Source: Lithobates sylvaticus
Taxonomy: Eukaryota > Chordata > Amphibia > Anura > Ranidae
Length of the DNA stretch: 64,000 nucleotides
Assembly: GCA_028564925.1 (NCBI GenBank)
Contig: CM053029.1
Location: 294,663,168 to 294,727,167 of the forward strand
Reading direction: 5' to 3'
The translations under genes and the position numbers were made by a program. Each line of letters starts with the position of its first letter. Within the stretch, counting starts at the first letter, position 1. Under the pieces are notes generated by a model that saw only the letters and a program-made list of their open reading frames with translations, searched no databases and was not told the DNA's origin. This document shows, piece by piece, positions 14,226 to 25,310 of this stretch.

Positions 14226-14639
14226 GCTGGTTGTTGACCGGAGCACTTTTTACAATTTGGCACTGCGCTGCTTTAACTGGTAACTACGTAGTCAAGCAAT
14301 GTTGTACCCAAACGAAATTTGCGTCCTTTTTTCCCCCACAAATAGAGCTTTCTTTTAATGGTATTTGATTGCCTCTGAGATTTTTCTTTTTTGCGATATA
14401 AACAGAAAAAGACTGAAAATTTTGAAAAAAAATTATATTTTCTACTTTATGTTATAAAAAAACTCCATTTTAGTCATACATTTAGGCCAAAATGTATTCA
14501 GCCACATGTCTTTGGTAAAAAAAAAACGCCAATAAGCGTATATTTATTGGTTTGCGCAAAAGTTATAGCGCCTACAAACTAGGGTACATTTTTTGGAATT
14601 TACGCAGCTTTTAGTTTATGACTGCCTATCTCATTTCTT

Positions 14640-15620
14640 GAGGTGCTAAAATGGCAGGGCAGTACAACCCCCCCCCCAAATTACCCCATTCTGGAAAGTA
14701 GACACCCCGAGGAAATTGCTGAGAAGCATGTTGAGCACATTGAATATTTTATTTTTTTGTCACAAGTGATTGAAAAATGACAAAAAAAATAAAAAATACA
14801 CAAAGTTGTCACTAAATTATATATTGCTCACACATTCCATGGTTATATGTGGAATTACATCCCAAAATACATTCTGCTGCTTCTCCTGAGTATGGGGATA
14901 CCTCACGTGTGAGACTTTTTCAGAGCCTAGCCATGTACAGGCCCCCGAAAACCAAGCACCGCCTTCAGGCTTTCTAAGGGCGTAAAATGGTGATTTCACT
15001 TCCTCGTTACCTATCACAGTTTCGGAGGCCATGAAATCACAAGATAGCACAAAACCCCACCAAATTACCCCATTTTGGAAAGAAGACACTTCAAGCTATT
15101 TGCTGAGAGGCATGTTGAGTACATGGAATATTTTTCACTCCTCCTGAAATATTTTTCACTCCTCACTACCTATCACAGTTTCGAAGGCCATAAAATGCCA
15201 AGATAGCACAACCCCCCCCAAATTACCCCATTTTGGAAAGTGGACGCCTCAAGCTATTTGCTGATAGGCATGTTGAGTCCATTGAATACTTTTAATTTTG
15301 CCACAAGTTGCAGGAAAATGATTTTTTTTTGCACAAAGTTGTCACTAAATGATATATTGTTTAAACATGGCATGATTATATGTAGAATTACACCCCAAAA
15401 TGCATTCTGCTGCTTCTCCTGTGTAGGGGGATACCACATGTGCGAGACTTTTTGGGAGACTAGCCACGTACAGGACCCCAAAAACCAAGCACCGCCTTCA
15501 AAAATTTAGATTTTACTCCTCACTACCTATCATAGTTACGGAGGCCCTGAAATGTCCAGATAGCACAAAACCCACCCAAATGACCCCATTTTGGAAAGTA
15601 GACACCCCAAGGTATTTGCT
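14640..15620. repeat. Tandem subterminal modules of the piggyBac element
   Basis: A module with AATTACCCCATT, TGGAAAGTAGACACC and a GCATGTTGAG-like end recurs near 14680, 15062, 15224 and 15578. A second module (TTGTCACTAAAT through CCAAGCACCGCCTTC) recurs at about 14805-14965 and 15330-15500. The copies are diverged by eye, so the array is old. It likely represents subterminal expansion within the element. Confidence 0.8.
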
Positions 15621-16701
15621 AAGAGGCATGGTGAGTATTTTGCAGATCTCATTTATAATTTTTATTGTTATTTCAGGGAATGTAAATATCCCCTATGATA
15701 ACAATAGGTAGTGACAGGTACTATTTTTTGAAAAAATTGGGGTCTATTAGACCATAGATCTCTCCTCTGCCCTCACCAAGATCAGTGTGTTAAAATGCTT
15801 TGCCAATTTCCCAATGGCGCTGTTTAGATCCGGCGAAACCTAAGTTATGAAATGCTTGTAGCTTCCAGTTTCTTAGGCCATAGAGATGATTGGAGCCATT
15901 CTGGTCTCTGGTCAGCTCTATGGTCAGCCGGCAGAACCACCAGCTGCATTCTCGGGTTCCCTGTTGGGACAGGAGAGCCTAAGAAAACCATGGAAGGCGG
16001 TGTGTGTGTGTGTGTGTGGGGGGGGGGGGGGGCGGGGACTTACCATACCTGCAAAGCAAATACAATAAAACATAGTAAAAAAAAACATTGCAATCTGTTC
16101 CTAAATATATGTGAAGTATGGGGGCAATCTGCCCCTAATGTTAGGAGCAAATTGCTCCTCCACCCCTGCCACCATGCTACGGCATATATGCTCTTTTTTT
16201 TAACTGTGGTGGTGAAATCACCTCCAAGTCACGGCTTTACGCATCGTGGGAGCAAACGCTGTTGCTGTCAAGTTAAATAAACCAGTGCTGCAGCCGAATG
16301 GCGTACCTGCTATGCAAATGATGGTTAACAATAAAAAAAACATTACAGTTTATATCCTGTTGCCCTGTACCTGCAAAGCAAATACAATAAAACATAGTAA
16401 AAATAAAACAGATAACAACAGATATAGAACAAAAGTGAGCGAACAGTAGAGTGGACAGTAGAGCAAGAACAATAGAGAGAGCGAGAGAGAAGAAAAATAC
16501 AATCGCAACTATTTTTGGATTTTTTATTTTAGATTTTTTGTATTTTTGTGTTGTTTTTTTCACTTTTTTCACTTTTATAAAAACTATAAAAAGCTGTAAA
16601 CTTTAATGTTGCAGATTAGGGTCTCTCAAAATGTGATTGCCATTACATCTTTCAAGATCCTGTGTACGTGTGCCTAGGACTGTGTGGTGCTGTACCCTAC
16701 G

Positions 16702-18580
16702 CTAATACTCAACTAGTGTGTGGTAGCGTTTGAAACAGTCAACGATGCAGAGACCAGGTTGGTCAGGACAGGAGGGACAATAAAAGCGGGTGTCACGCCT
16801 AAATCTGCGTTTTCTGCAGACACAACATCTTCTTTGGGGTGTTCTTTGGGTAGGGGTACCAGGGTGGACATAAGGAAAATGCCTCTCATGCAGCCGGCTC
16901 ACTGCATTTGCACTGAGAAGGTGGGCCAAAGCACTGTCTGGAAACAGAAGGGCTGTGACGATCTCTTCCTGGAATTTAAGGAAGGATCCAGTCTGTCCTG
17001 AAGCTTTGTATAGCACAAAAGCGTTCAACAGAGCAAATTGAAATAAATATACAGACAATTTTTTGTACCAGCATCTGGCCTTACGGGCAATTAGGTATGG
17101 CGCCAACAACTGGTCACTGAGGTCCACCCCTCCCATATAAAGGTTGTATTCATGAACACAGAGGGGTTTCTCCACAACACCAGTCGTGTCTGCGTGAAGC
17201 GAGGACAGAACGAAAACATTCCGTGAATCCTTCCACTTCACTGCTAACAAATTATTACACGTCAAGCAGGCTCTCTCCCCTGTCTAAGTTGGGATTCTAC
17301 AAGCCGTTGGGGGAAGCCCCGGCGATTAGATTGCATGGTGCCACATGTGGCAATTCCATAATCAAAAAGGTGGCACGCTCGTGTAAGAATTGTCCACGTA
17401 CAAGTGGTACCCCTTTCCGAATAAGGGTGACACCAAGTCCCACTCAATTTTACCAGCACCCCCTATGTAGTCTGGACAGTTCTCCGGCTCTACGTGACTA
17501 TCTTTTCCCTCATAAACCATAAAACTATATGTATATCCTGTGGCCCTGTCACAGAGCTTATACATCTTTACCCAATATCTGGCACGCTTGCTGGGAAGAA
17601 ACTGTTTGATAGAGGCCAGAAAACGTAATCAGGGACTCATCAACGAAGACAACTTGATCAGGAGTAAACAAGGCTGCAAACTGTTGGTTGAAGTAGGGCT
17701 GAATTTTGTAGAGCCGATCAAATCCAGGGTCACCCCGAGGACGACAGAGTTCATTGTCGCTGGAGTGCATGAACCGCAAGAGCTGCTCGTATTGTCTCCT
17801 GGTCATGGAGGTAGAGAACACGGGCATATGGTGAATTGGGTCAGTGGACCAATTTATAGTTATGCCAATGAGGAGGGATAGGCCCAGGAAGGTCTTAAAT
17901 TTGGAAACCGTAATTGGTTTCCAATCTCTGGCAAGGGTCAGCTGGGGATTAGTGGCAATGAATTGACCAGCATACAAATTGCTTTTGTCCACAATAGATC
18001 TATAGAGATCTTCGGTGAAAAACAGCGAATAAAAATCAAGTGACGTAAAATCAACTGTTTCCACCTGAATTCCGGGTTGGCCAGTGAATGGGGGAAGTAC
18101 GGTTGCTGCAGAAGTGGTGGGTTCCCAATTAGGATTGGCGAATGCAGCAGGAAGGGCACTATGGGCTCAAAGGGCCTGTGTTTGTCTTCTTTTGGTGGCA
18201 GCGGAACACTACTCGTGCTCACCAGCTTGAACTGCACTTATTGGACTCGCCATGTCACCAAGTATTACTGCAGTGCTGGATGTACGACCAGGATGTACTA
18301 GGCCGCTGGTGCTTGCCAGTTCACCAGAAGGATGAGCGGCACTAGTACTGGCTCTCTGCTCCATACGAGAGCCCTGTGGTTCTTGCACCTCAACGACAGC
18401 AGAAGAACGGGGTCTGATAGGCCTGACCTGGGCAGGGACCACAACTCCGTCGTCAGAGCTATCTGTCATGGTGCCGCTGCTGTCCACAGGTTCGTATTCT
18501 GAGCCTGAATCTGACAGATGAGTGTACCTTCGATTTGACATTTTGGTCTCTAAATTTACTGGTACACTAGTGAAACTCAC
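16702..18580 (-). pseudogene. piggyBac transposase, frameshifted
   Basis: Read on the minus strand. It starts with an acidic, Ser-rich N-terminus (MSNRRYTHLSDSGSEYEP, 18580-18209). The main domain begins near METVDFTSLDF (18064-17558) and reaches the first catalytic Asp in VFVDESLITFSG. The second Asp is in YVDNSYTSVPPF (17565-17362) and the third in MGGVDLSDQL (17265-16702). The C-terminal cysteine-rich zinc region is present (CCVCRKRRFRR, then YCPSCPDQPG, CIVDCFKRYH). The pieces lie in different frames, implying about four frameshifts. All three catalytic Asp are retained, so the element was once autonomous. Confidence 0.93.
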
Positions 18581-19218
18581 AAGGAAAAAAGGACCTGACT
18601 GTCAGCGACTGCCTCAAACGCTGCAAAAAAAACTGTTAGCGTTCGCAGGGATCAGGCCCGACTCTGCGAAAGCTGCAGTTTTGTGTTTTTGTAAGTGACA
18701 GTGATCGATTGATACTGCACTTGGGTGGGCTGGGCGTAGGGGCTAAACGCAGGTGCTAGCAGGTATCTGGGCTGATCCCGCTAACACTGCGTTTTTGGGA
18801 ATCCTAAACTGCTGGGGACGTTAGTATAGATCTGATCAGATATCTATCCGCTCAGACACTATACTACTAAGGGAGGTGTATGGTGCGTGCGTGGGTGTTA
18901 GCGCTACTGGCACTAGTTGGGCGCTGCCTGGGGCAATGCAGACCCTATATGATGCTAAAACCTAACTTTGATCACCCGCCGGGTGATCAGGGTGTTAAAC
19001 CTTTGAGAGCAAATAATTGCTTGTCACCTATAATTGTATTGGCACCACATCCCGTAAATTAACAACAAGGAAAGTAAGGATGATGGGATTTTTAGGGTGC
19101 AAAATTAAACACAGTAAAAATATATCAAAAATATTTATTTATAAAATTAAAAACATGATAGAATAAAAAGTCCATCAAAAATATACAGTGCAGTTACAGA
19201 ATGTGCAGCTGAACAAAT

Positions 19219-19260
19219 TCTTAACATGTTTCACCAAGATTAGTAGCTTCCTTAGGAGTT
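19219..19260 (-). ncRNA. Degenerate hammerhead-ribozyme-like motif in PLE tail
   Basis: On the minus strand: CUAAGGA (consensus CUGANGA, one change), a 12-base spacer, then GAAAC-AU-GUU. That matches GAAA, a two-pair stem III and a GUH cleavage site. Stem II is weak. It lies on the sense strand, 3' of the GIY-YIG frame. Type I hammerheads with minimal stem III are established in Penelope-like elements. This copy is probably inactive. Confidence 0.45.
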
Positions 19261-20684
19261 TTACATTTGTCAGACACTATCTACTGAAAAATAAGGAAAA
19301 AACAATGCACAAAATTACAATGAGACAAAATACATTCAAACAAAAAAGCAAGAAAAATTACAAAAATTTGTTATTTAATACCCCATGTCTTGACTAGAAC
19401 CAAAATGACAAACTAACTTAAGGCAAAATTACCTGTATATGAATGGACTGATCTAAATTGGTATGAAGGCTAACATAGAGGCGAAGTTGATCGAAAGGAA
19501 CCCCACAGGTGGATCATCTGGTGTAACCATAGAAGGTGGTATATGATAAAAAGAGCCTATTAGGGGAACAGGTAGGTGAAGCGCCTACAAGGAGATGCAA
19601 GCAAGAAGAAATAGAATTAAGTAAAAAAAAAACTTATAACCAAGGTAATTCAAGTAAGTCCATATGGGATAACCATACCATGTAAATATATATACCTGTG
19701 CTACGGACTCAATTCACATAAATTAATGACCAGATGTCCGGTGACTAGTACATCCAAGGTCCCCAAAGAAAAGACCTGGCGATCCAAAAAGAGGATTGTA
19801 TAGTCTAAAGTTCAAATTCAACAAGTATGGTAAAAATATCCCAAGGACTAAACAAATGTAATTACCTGATGGATAAAGCCCCACAGTATACTTCGTTCCT
19901 CCTCTCATAGTAGCCTTACTCTGATTCCTCTACCCAGATCCTTAAATACCACCCCCCACCTTCCGATTGGGCGCCTAAAAATGGCGCCAAATACGTGGGA
20001 GAAGTGGACACTTCAGTGCCGTCTACCTCGTGGACAGTTGCATCGGATGTGATGAAATATTCACATGCCGAAAAAAACGGAAATGGTGCTGATGCGTCAG
20101 GAGGTTACCGGAAGTGATGTCTAGCGCCAGATCCGGTGAGCCACATATGCTGTCAGCAGAGAAATACAGGATTGACAAAAAGGTATATACACATTTAGCC
20201 ATTTTTAAAATTCAGATTAAATTTAAGTCATAGTGTGATAAAAGACATATCTGGGCCAGATGGAAAATTAACTTGCAACCAACAAGAAAGAAAATAAATT
20301 GGACAAACCCAATTTGTACCTCATATGGAAAACAAGAACACGACGGAGACACTATGTTGCCACCCAATGGAGGCAAAAGAAAATTACAACACTGAAAATG
20401 ACACCCTGGGCGTTCGTATGGTCACCTGATCCAGTGGAAGTTTCCTCAAATGTAAATTGAGAATACAAAAAATCCCTACAAAGCAATATTAAACCATCAG
20501 CCTCAGTAGGTGCACATATATTCTACTCTAAATGATCTACAGGCTCCAACATCAAAGGCATAATAGTCAAGGCATAGGTTTACACAATGAAAACACATAT
20601 AGCCAAATGGCTAAAAATTGGATCTCAAAAACAAACAAAAGTGGTCCATAAATGAACATCTGCACTTTAGGCCAATTAAAGCTA

Positions 20685-20927
20685 TTAGAGGAACGCCTTG
20701 TAACTGATGGACTCATTCAATCCTGGATATGATGTAGCTGCCAGCGAATGAATCCATCTCATCTCTTTTTGTAAAAGAATTGTATCCACATCACCCCCCT
20801 TATCATCAGTGGGCAAGAATTCTAATGCAAAAAAATTCATTTTGGTCAAGTCAAAAGAATGATATAAGCCCATATGTCGGCTTATAAGAGTTTCCATTTT
20901 TTTCTTTTGAACCAGGAAGACATGGTC
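20685..20927 (-). pseudogene. PLE endonuclease C-terminal part
   Basis: The minus frame ends LNESISYKAFL and contains METLISRHMGLYHSFDL, DDKGGDVDTILLQKE and MRWIHSLAATSYPGLNE. This is the familiar PLE C-terminus: RH..LYH, a GGD, and E..WI..L....PGLNE. It is the downstream half of the GIY-YIG endonuclease region, cut off from its upstream half by two transposon insertions. Confidence 0.85.
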
Positions 20928-20935
20928 CCTTATTC

Positions 20936-22284
20936 CAGGGGTCTCCAAACTTTTCAACACGAGGGCCACATTGTAGATTTTACAAGTATTCGGGGTAAAA
21001 ACCACGTATAACCGTGTAACCATGTATAAAATACATGAATGAATAAAATTTAAATGTATATATTTTACATGGATAATTTTTGTAATCAGTAGTATCTCCA
21101 GCAATATCCCCATCAGTAGGGGTGCAATGGATCAAAAAACTCACATCACAGTCACGGATCGGATCATTTTTCGGAACAGCAAATAATTGATATTGGCAGA
21201 GTATGGCTGGGTATGGCAGAGTATGGCTGGGTATGGCAGAGTATGGCTGTGTATGGCAGAGTATTGGCAGGGTATGGCAGGGTATTGCAGAGTATTGGCA
21301 GAGTATTGGCAGGGTATTGCAGAGTAGTGGCAGGGTATTGCAGAGTATTGGCTGGGTATGGCAGAGTATTGGCTGGGTATGGCAGAGTATTGGCTGGGTA
21401 TGGCATGGTATTGCAGAGTATTGGCAGGGTATGGCAGGGTATTGCAGAGTATTGGCAGAGTATGGCAGGGTATTGCAGAGTATTGGCAGGGTATTGCAGA
21501 GTATTGGCAGGGTATTGCAGAGTATTGGCTGGGTATTGCAGAGTATTCGCTGGGTATTGGCAGAGTATTGGCTGGGTATTGCAGAGTATTGGCAGAGTAT
21601 TGGCAGAGTATTGGCAGGGTATTGGCAGGGCATTGCAGGGTATTGCAGGGTATTGACAGGGTATTGGCAGAGTATTGGCAGGGTATTGGCAGGGTATTGG
21701 CAGAGTATTGGCAGAGTATTGGCTGGGTATTGCAGAGTATTAGCAGAGTATTAGCAGAGTATTGCAGAGTATTGCAGAGTATTAGCTGGGTATTGCAGAG
21801 TATTGGCAGCCATCAGTGTCCCCATCAGCAACACACACGCACACACACACCTCTGTACGAGCCAACTTCTGCTGCAAACAGGACAGTGGAAAGGTGGGGC
21901 AGCCTTCAACCTCTTAAATGTTACAGCCTAATGACCCTCCCTCCACCCATCGGCAACACACACACCTCCGTACAGCCGTCTTCAGCTCACGACTCCTGCC
22001 CGCTGTTTGTATTAACGATCCTTCAGCGTGTGAAGCAGCGGGCGGGAGACACGAGATGAAGACGGAGACGGCTGTACGGAGGTGTGTGTGAAGAGGGGAG
22101 GTGCCGCGCTAATGACGTCACTGGTTGCTGGGACATCGGCGGTCCCAGCAGCCAATCATAAGCACGTTGTGCAGCATGGGCGGGTGTGCTGCTTTGTATT
22201 GCAGGACCTGCCAGCTGCGGCAGGCCGGTTTAAACACACAAGCGGGCCGGATGTGGCCCGCGGGCCGGGGTTTGGAGACCCCTG
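20936..22284. mobile_element. hAT-type MITE with 8-bp target duplication
   Basis: Starts CAGGGGTCTCCAAAC; its right end is the complement (GTTTGGAGACCCCTG). Both sides carry CCTTATTC (20928-20935 and 22285-22292), an exact 8-bp duplication typical of hAT. The interior holds a long minisatellite (21190-21805) and GC-rich DNA with CGGGCCGGATGTGGCCCG near the right end. It is inserted in the endonuclease region of the Penelope-like element. Confidence 0.93.
21190..21805. repeat. Short-unit minisatellite (GTATTGGCAGA-type)
   Basis: Runs of 10-12-bp units such as GTATTGGCAGG, GTATTGCAGA and GTATGGCTGG. The shifting unit length keeps several frames open on both strands (Gly/Tyr/Trp/Arg-rich on plus, Pro/Ile/Leu/Cys-rich on minus). 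These frames are artefacts of the repeat. Confidence 0.95.
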
Positions 22285-22312
22285 CCTTATTCTGTGAAAA
22301 AAGGGTCTCTTA

Positions 22313-24558
22313 TGCCGCGTACACACGTGCGGACTTTTGCCGGCGGACTTAGTTCAGCGGACAATCGCGCCGGACTTTCCAGCTGGGTCCGCTGGACTTT
22401 CCGAGCGTGTGGACTTGCCCACACACGCACGGACTTCTCCGGCGGATAATCCGCCGGCCAAAAGTCCGCGGGACTTTTGAAAATGAACGGACTTGCCCAC
22501 ACACGGAGCAGTCCGTTCATTTAGAACGTAACTTCAGGTTACGTAGCTAGCGTAGGCAGTAAATGCCGCCGCGCTAGCTCCGTGACCTGGCATGGATTTA
22601 AAGGGACTCCCCACGGCGTGGTAGTTCCCCCCAAATCCATGTCAGACCCTCATCCGAGCACGCAGCCTGGCGGGCCAGGAAAGGGGTGGGGACGTACCAG
22701 GCCGCGTGCCCTCAACATGGGGGGTGCCCTGGGGAAAGGGGGGCCGTGCGGCCCCCCCACCCCAAAGCACCTTGTCCCCATGTTGATGAGGACAAGGGCC
22801 TCTTCCCGACAACCCTGGCCGTTGGTTGTCGGGGTCTGCGGGCGGGGGCTTATCGGAATCTGGGAGCCCCCTTTAATAAGGGGGCCCCCAGATACCGGCC
22901 CCCCACCCTATGTGAATGAGTATGGGGTACGATGTACCCCTACCCATTCACCTAAGGTGTAAAATGTAAAGTACAAAAACACACACACTTTTGAAAAAAT
23001 ATTTTATTGCACTGCTCCGGGGGTCTTCTTCCGTCTTGGGGGTCTTCTCGCCGGACTCCTCCGCTCTCTTGTGCTCTTTTACCTAGCTCTTTCACGAGCG
23101 GAGGAGTCCGGCTACCTTCTTCATCGTCGCCGCCGTCGTCTGGGGGTCTCGATCCGCCTTCGGGGGTCTTCCGGGGGTCTCTTCTGTTCTTGCGGCGGTC
23201 GTCATCTTCCGCGCCGCCGGCGCCTTCTTCTTCTTCTTGTCCTTCTTCTTGTTCTTCTTCTTCCGATGTTGACCCGATGCTCTCTCTGCCCGGAATGGCA
23301 GAGGCGCGCTGCGCTGGGACTTATATAGGGACATGGGGACAGGGTCACATGCTCATGTCACATGGTGACCCCGCCCCCCTGTGATGTCACAGTCCCAGCA
23401 TCCTCCGGGACTGTGACAACACAAGGGGGCGGGGTCACCATGTGACATGAGCATGTGACCCTGTCCCCATGTCCCTATATAAGTCCCAGCGCAGCGCGCC
23501 TCTGCCATTCCGGGCAGAGAGAGCATCGGGTCAACATCGGAAGAAGAAGAAGAACAAGAAGAAGGACAAGAAGAAGAAGAAGGCGCCGGCGGCGCGGAAG
23601 ACGACGACTGCCGCAAGAACAGAAGAGACCCCCGGAAGACCCCCGAAGGCGGATCGAGACCCCCAGACGACGGCGGCGACGACGAAGAAGGTAGCCGGAC
23701 TCCTCCGCTCGTGAAAGAGCTAGGTAAAAGAGCAGAAGAGAGCGGAGGAGTCCGGCGAGAAGACCCCCAAGACGGAAGAAGACCCCCGGAGCTGTGCAAT
23801 AAATTTTTTTTTCAAAAGTGTGTGTGTTTTTGTACTTTACATTTTACACCTTAGGTGAATGGGTAGGGGTACATCGTACCCCATACTCATTCACATAGGG
23901 TGGGGGGCCGGTATCTGGGGGCCCCCTTATTAAAGGGGGCTCCCAGATTCCGATAAGCCCCCGCCCGCAGACCCCGACAACCAACAGCCAGGGTTGTCGG
24001 GAAGAGGCCCTTGTCCTCATCAACATGGGGATAAGGTGCTTTGGGGTGGGGGGGGCCGCACGGCCCCCCTTTCCCCAGGGCACCCCCCCATGTTGAGGGC
24101 ACGCGGCCTGGTACGGCTCAGGAGGGGGGGGGGGCGCTCGTTCGTCCCCACCCCTTTTCTGGCCTGCCAGGCTGCGTGCTCGGATAAGGGTCTGAGATGG
24201 GTTTGGGGGGAACCACCACGCCGTTTTTCGGCGTGGGGAGTCCCTTTAAATCGATGCCAGTTTACGGAGCTAGCGCGGCGGCATTTACTGCCTACGCTAG
24301 CTACGTAACCTGAAGTCACGTGCTAAATGAACGGACTTGCCGATGAGCGGCAAGTCCGTTCATTTCAAAAGTCCCGCGGACTTGCCTACTAACGGCGGGA
24401 TTGTCCGCCGGACTGCCAAGTCCAGCGGATAATTTTAAAACCAAACTTAAAACTTTGGCGCCAAAAAGTCCGCCGGCGCCTACACACGAGGGGATTATCC
24501 GCTGGACTTCAGTCCAGCGGATAATCCCGCGGGATTGTCCCTTCGTGTGTACGCGGCC
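22313..24558. mobile_element. 2.25-kb palindromic MITE, TTA target duplication
   Basis: Almost the whole element is one imperfect palindrome centred near 23400: left arm 22313-23397, right arm about 23420-24558. The ends read TGCCGCGTACACACG and the complement of GGCCGCGTACACACG, flanked by TTA (22310-22312 and 24559-24561), which fits a Harbinger-type target. The arms contain CGGACTTTTG/CCGGCGGA blocks, a ggggtacatcgtacccc palindrome and GAAGAA-rich runs that produce mirrored open frames. It splits the Penelope-like element just after its YVGKT motif. Confidence 0.9.
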
Positions 24559-24559
24559 T

Positions 24560-24886
24560 TAGTCTTCCCTACATAAAAGGCATTACAACTGCATTTCATG
24601 TAATAAATAACCCCAATGGATTGACAGTTGGCAAAGGAATGTGTTTTTTTGTAGACAGTCCCATTAGGAAGAGTCAACTCAACCGAGTTTAAGAAAAATT
24701 TGCAAAATTCACATCTCCCACAAGGAGCCGTACCTCTACTAACCTGTCTACCAGCATTGGGTAATAGGTGACTGTGGACCAACTGGTCCTTGATAGACCT
24801 TGACTTCCTATATGTGATCTGGGGAAACAGATTAACATATTTTGAGATAACTTCATCAGTAAATAATAAAGACCAATATCTCTCAA
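24560..24886 (-). pseudogene. PLE linker and start of GIY-YIG endonuclease
   Basis: On the minus strand: GRCEFCKFFLN, then SIGVIYYMKCSCNAFYVGKTK. The C..C motif followed by the GIY-YIG-like VIYY..C.C...YVGKT is diagnostic for Penelope-like elements. The segment ends at the palindromic MITE boundary. Confidence 0.85.
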
Positions 24887-24977
24887 TAATCTTACAAACC
24901 TTTGTTATTCACCAGAATATCTAGTTATTAGTCGCACCTGTTGGTCAATCTTTTGGATTTTCTTTGAATGAATTAAT

Positions 24978-25310
24978 TCATCTCGATTTTTGATTTTTGG
25001 CCCTATGGTAAGCCTTTTTTAGGACAGAGTGGCTGTAACCCCTATCCAAAAGGCATAACTGTAATGCCGAAGCCTCAAGTTTGAAGTCATGGTTACGACT
25101 ACAGTTTCTCCTTATTCGCAAATACTGGCTGTAAGGAATGCTCTCAACCAAAGATCTAGGGTGAGAGCTGGCAGCGTGTAATATAGTATTCCCTGCTGAT
25201 GGTTTTCTGAATAAGGAGTAATCGAATGTGCCATCAGAATTCAAAAATACAGAAATATCCCAAAAATGTATTATTATTTGATCACAAGTCATGAACTTTA
25301 GATTAACCAT
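24978..25310 (-). pseudogene. PLE reverse transcriptase C-terminal fragment
   Basis: The minus frame includes ISVFLNSDGTFDYSLFRKPS, AGNTILHAASSHPRSLVES and IPYSQYLRIRRNCS. This matches the PLE thumb segment, in which FRKPTA.N..LH..S.HP......P..Q..R..R.C. is conserved. The catalytic YADD part would lie upstream and is absent: the sequence beyond 25303 is a piggyBac-type repeat. Confidence 0.85.

Larger units (their letters stand above)
14226..18998 (-). mobile_element. Decayed autonomous piggyBac element
   Basis: A minus-strand element whose transposase lies at 16702-18580. The non-coding left part (14226-16650) shares sequence with the non-autonomous copies at 25303-26678 and 42314-43475 (CAAATAGAGCTTTCTTTT, then GCGCAAAAGTTATAGCG). 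A TTAA at 18995-18998 is a candidate right boundary next to a small GGGTGATC palindrome. The left terminus seems truncated against a different repeat. It also has G/T simple repeats (about 15998-16036) and a duplicated CTGCAAAGCAAATACAATAA segment (16048 and 16372). Confidence 0.85.
19060..25302 (-). mobile_element. Penelope-like retroelement, split by two insertions
   Basis: A minus-strand Penelope-like element (PLE): the reverse transcriptase end lies at 25310-24978, and the linker and GIY-YIG region at 24886-24560. The rest of the endonuclease continues across two inserted elements (22313-24558 and 20936-22284) to about 20685. A non-coding tail to about 19060 carries a degenerate hammerhead-ribozyme-like motif, as known for PLE pseudo-LTRs. 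The copy is 5'-truncated, broken in several places and older than both insertions. Confidence 0.85.

Noticed and set aside
20980-22059. Long repetitive frames on both strands
   Set aside because: Produced by the 10-12-bp minisatellite within the hAT MITE.
22582-24319. Mirrored Pro/Ser/Arg-rich frames on both strands
   Set aside because: They are palindromic arms of a MITE; the same peptide appears on both strands from the two arms.
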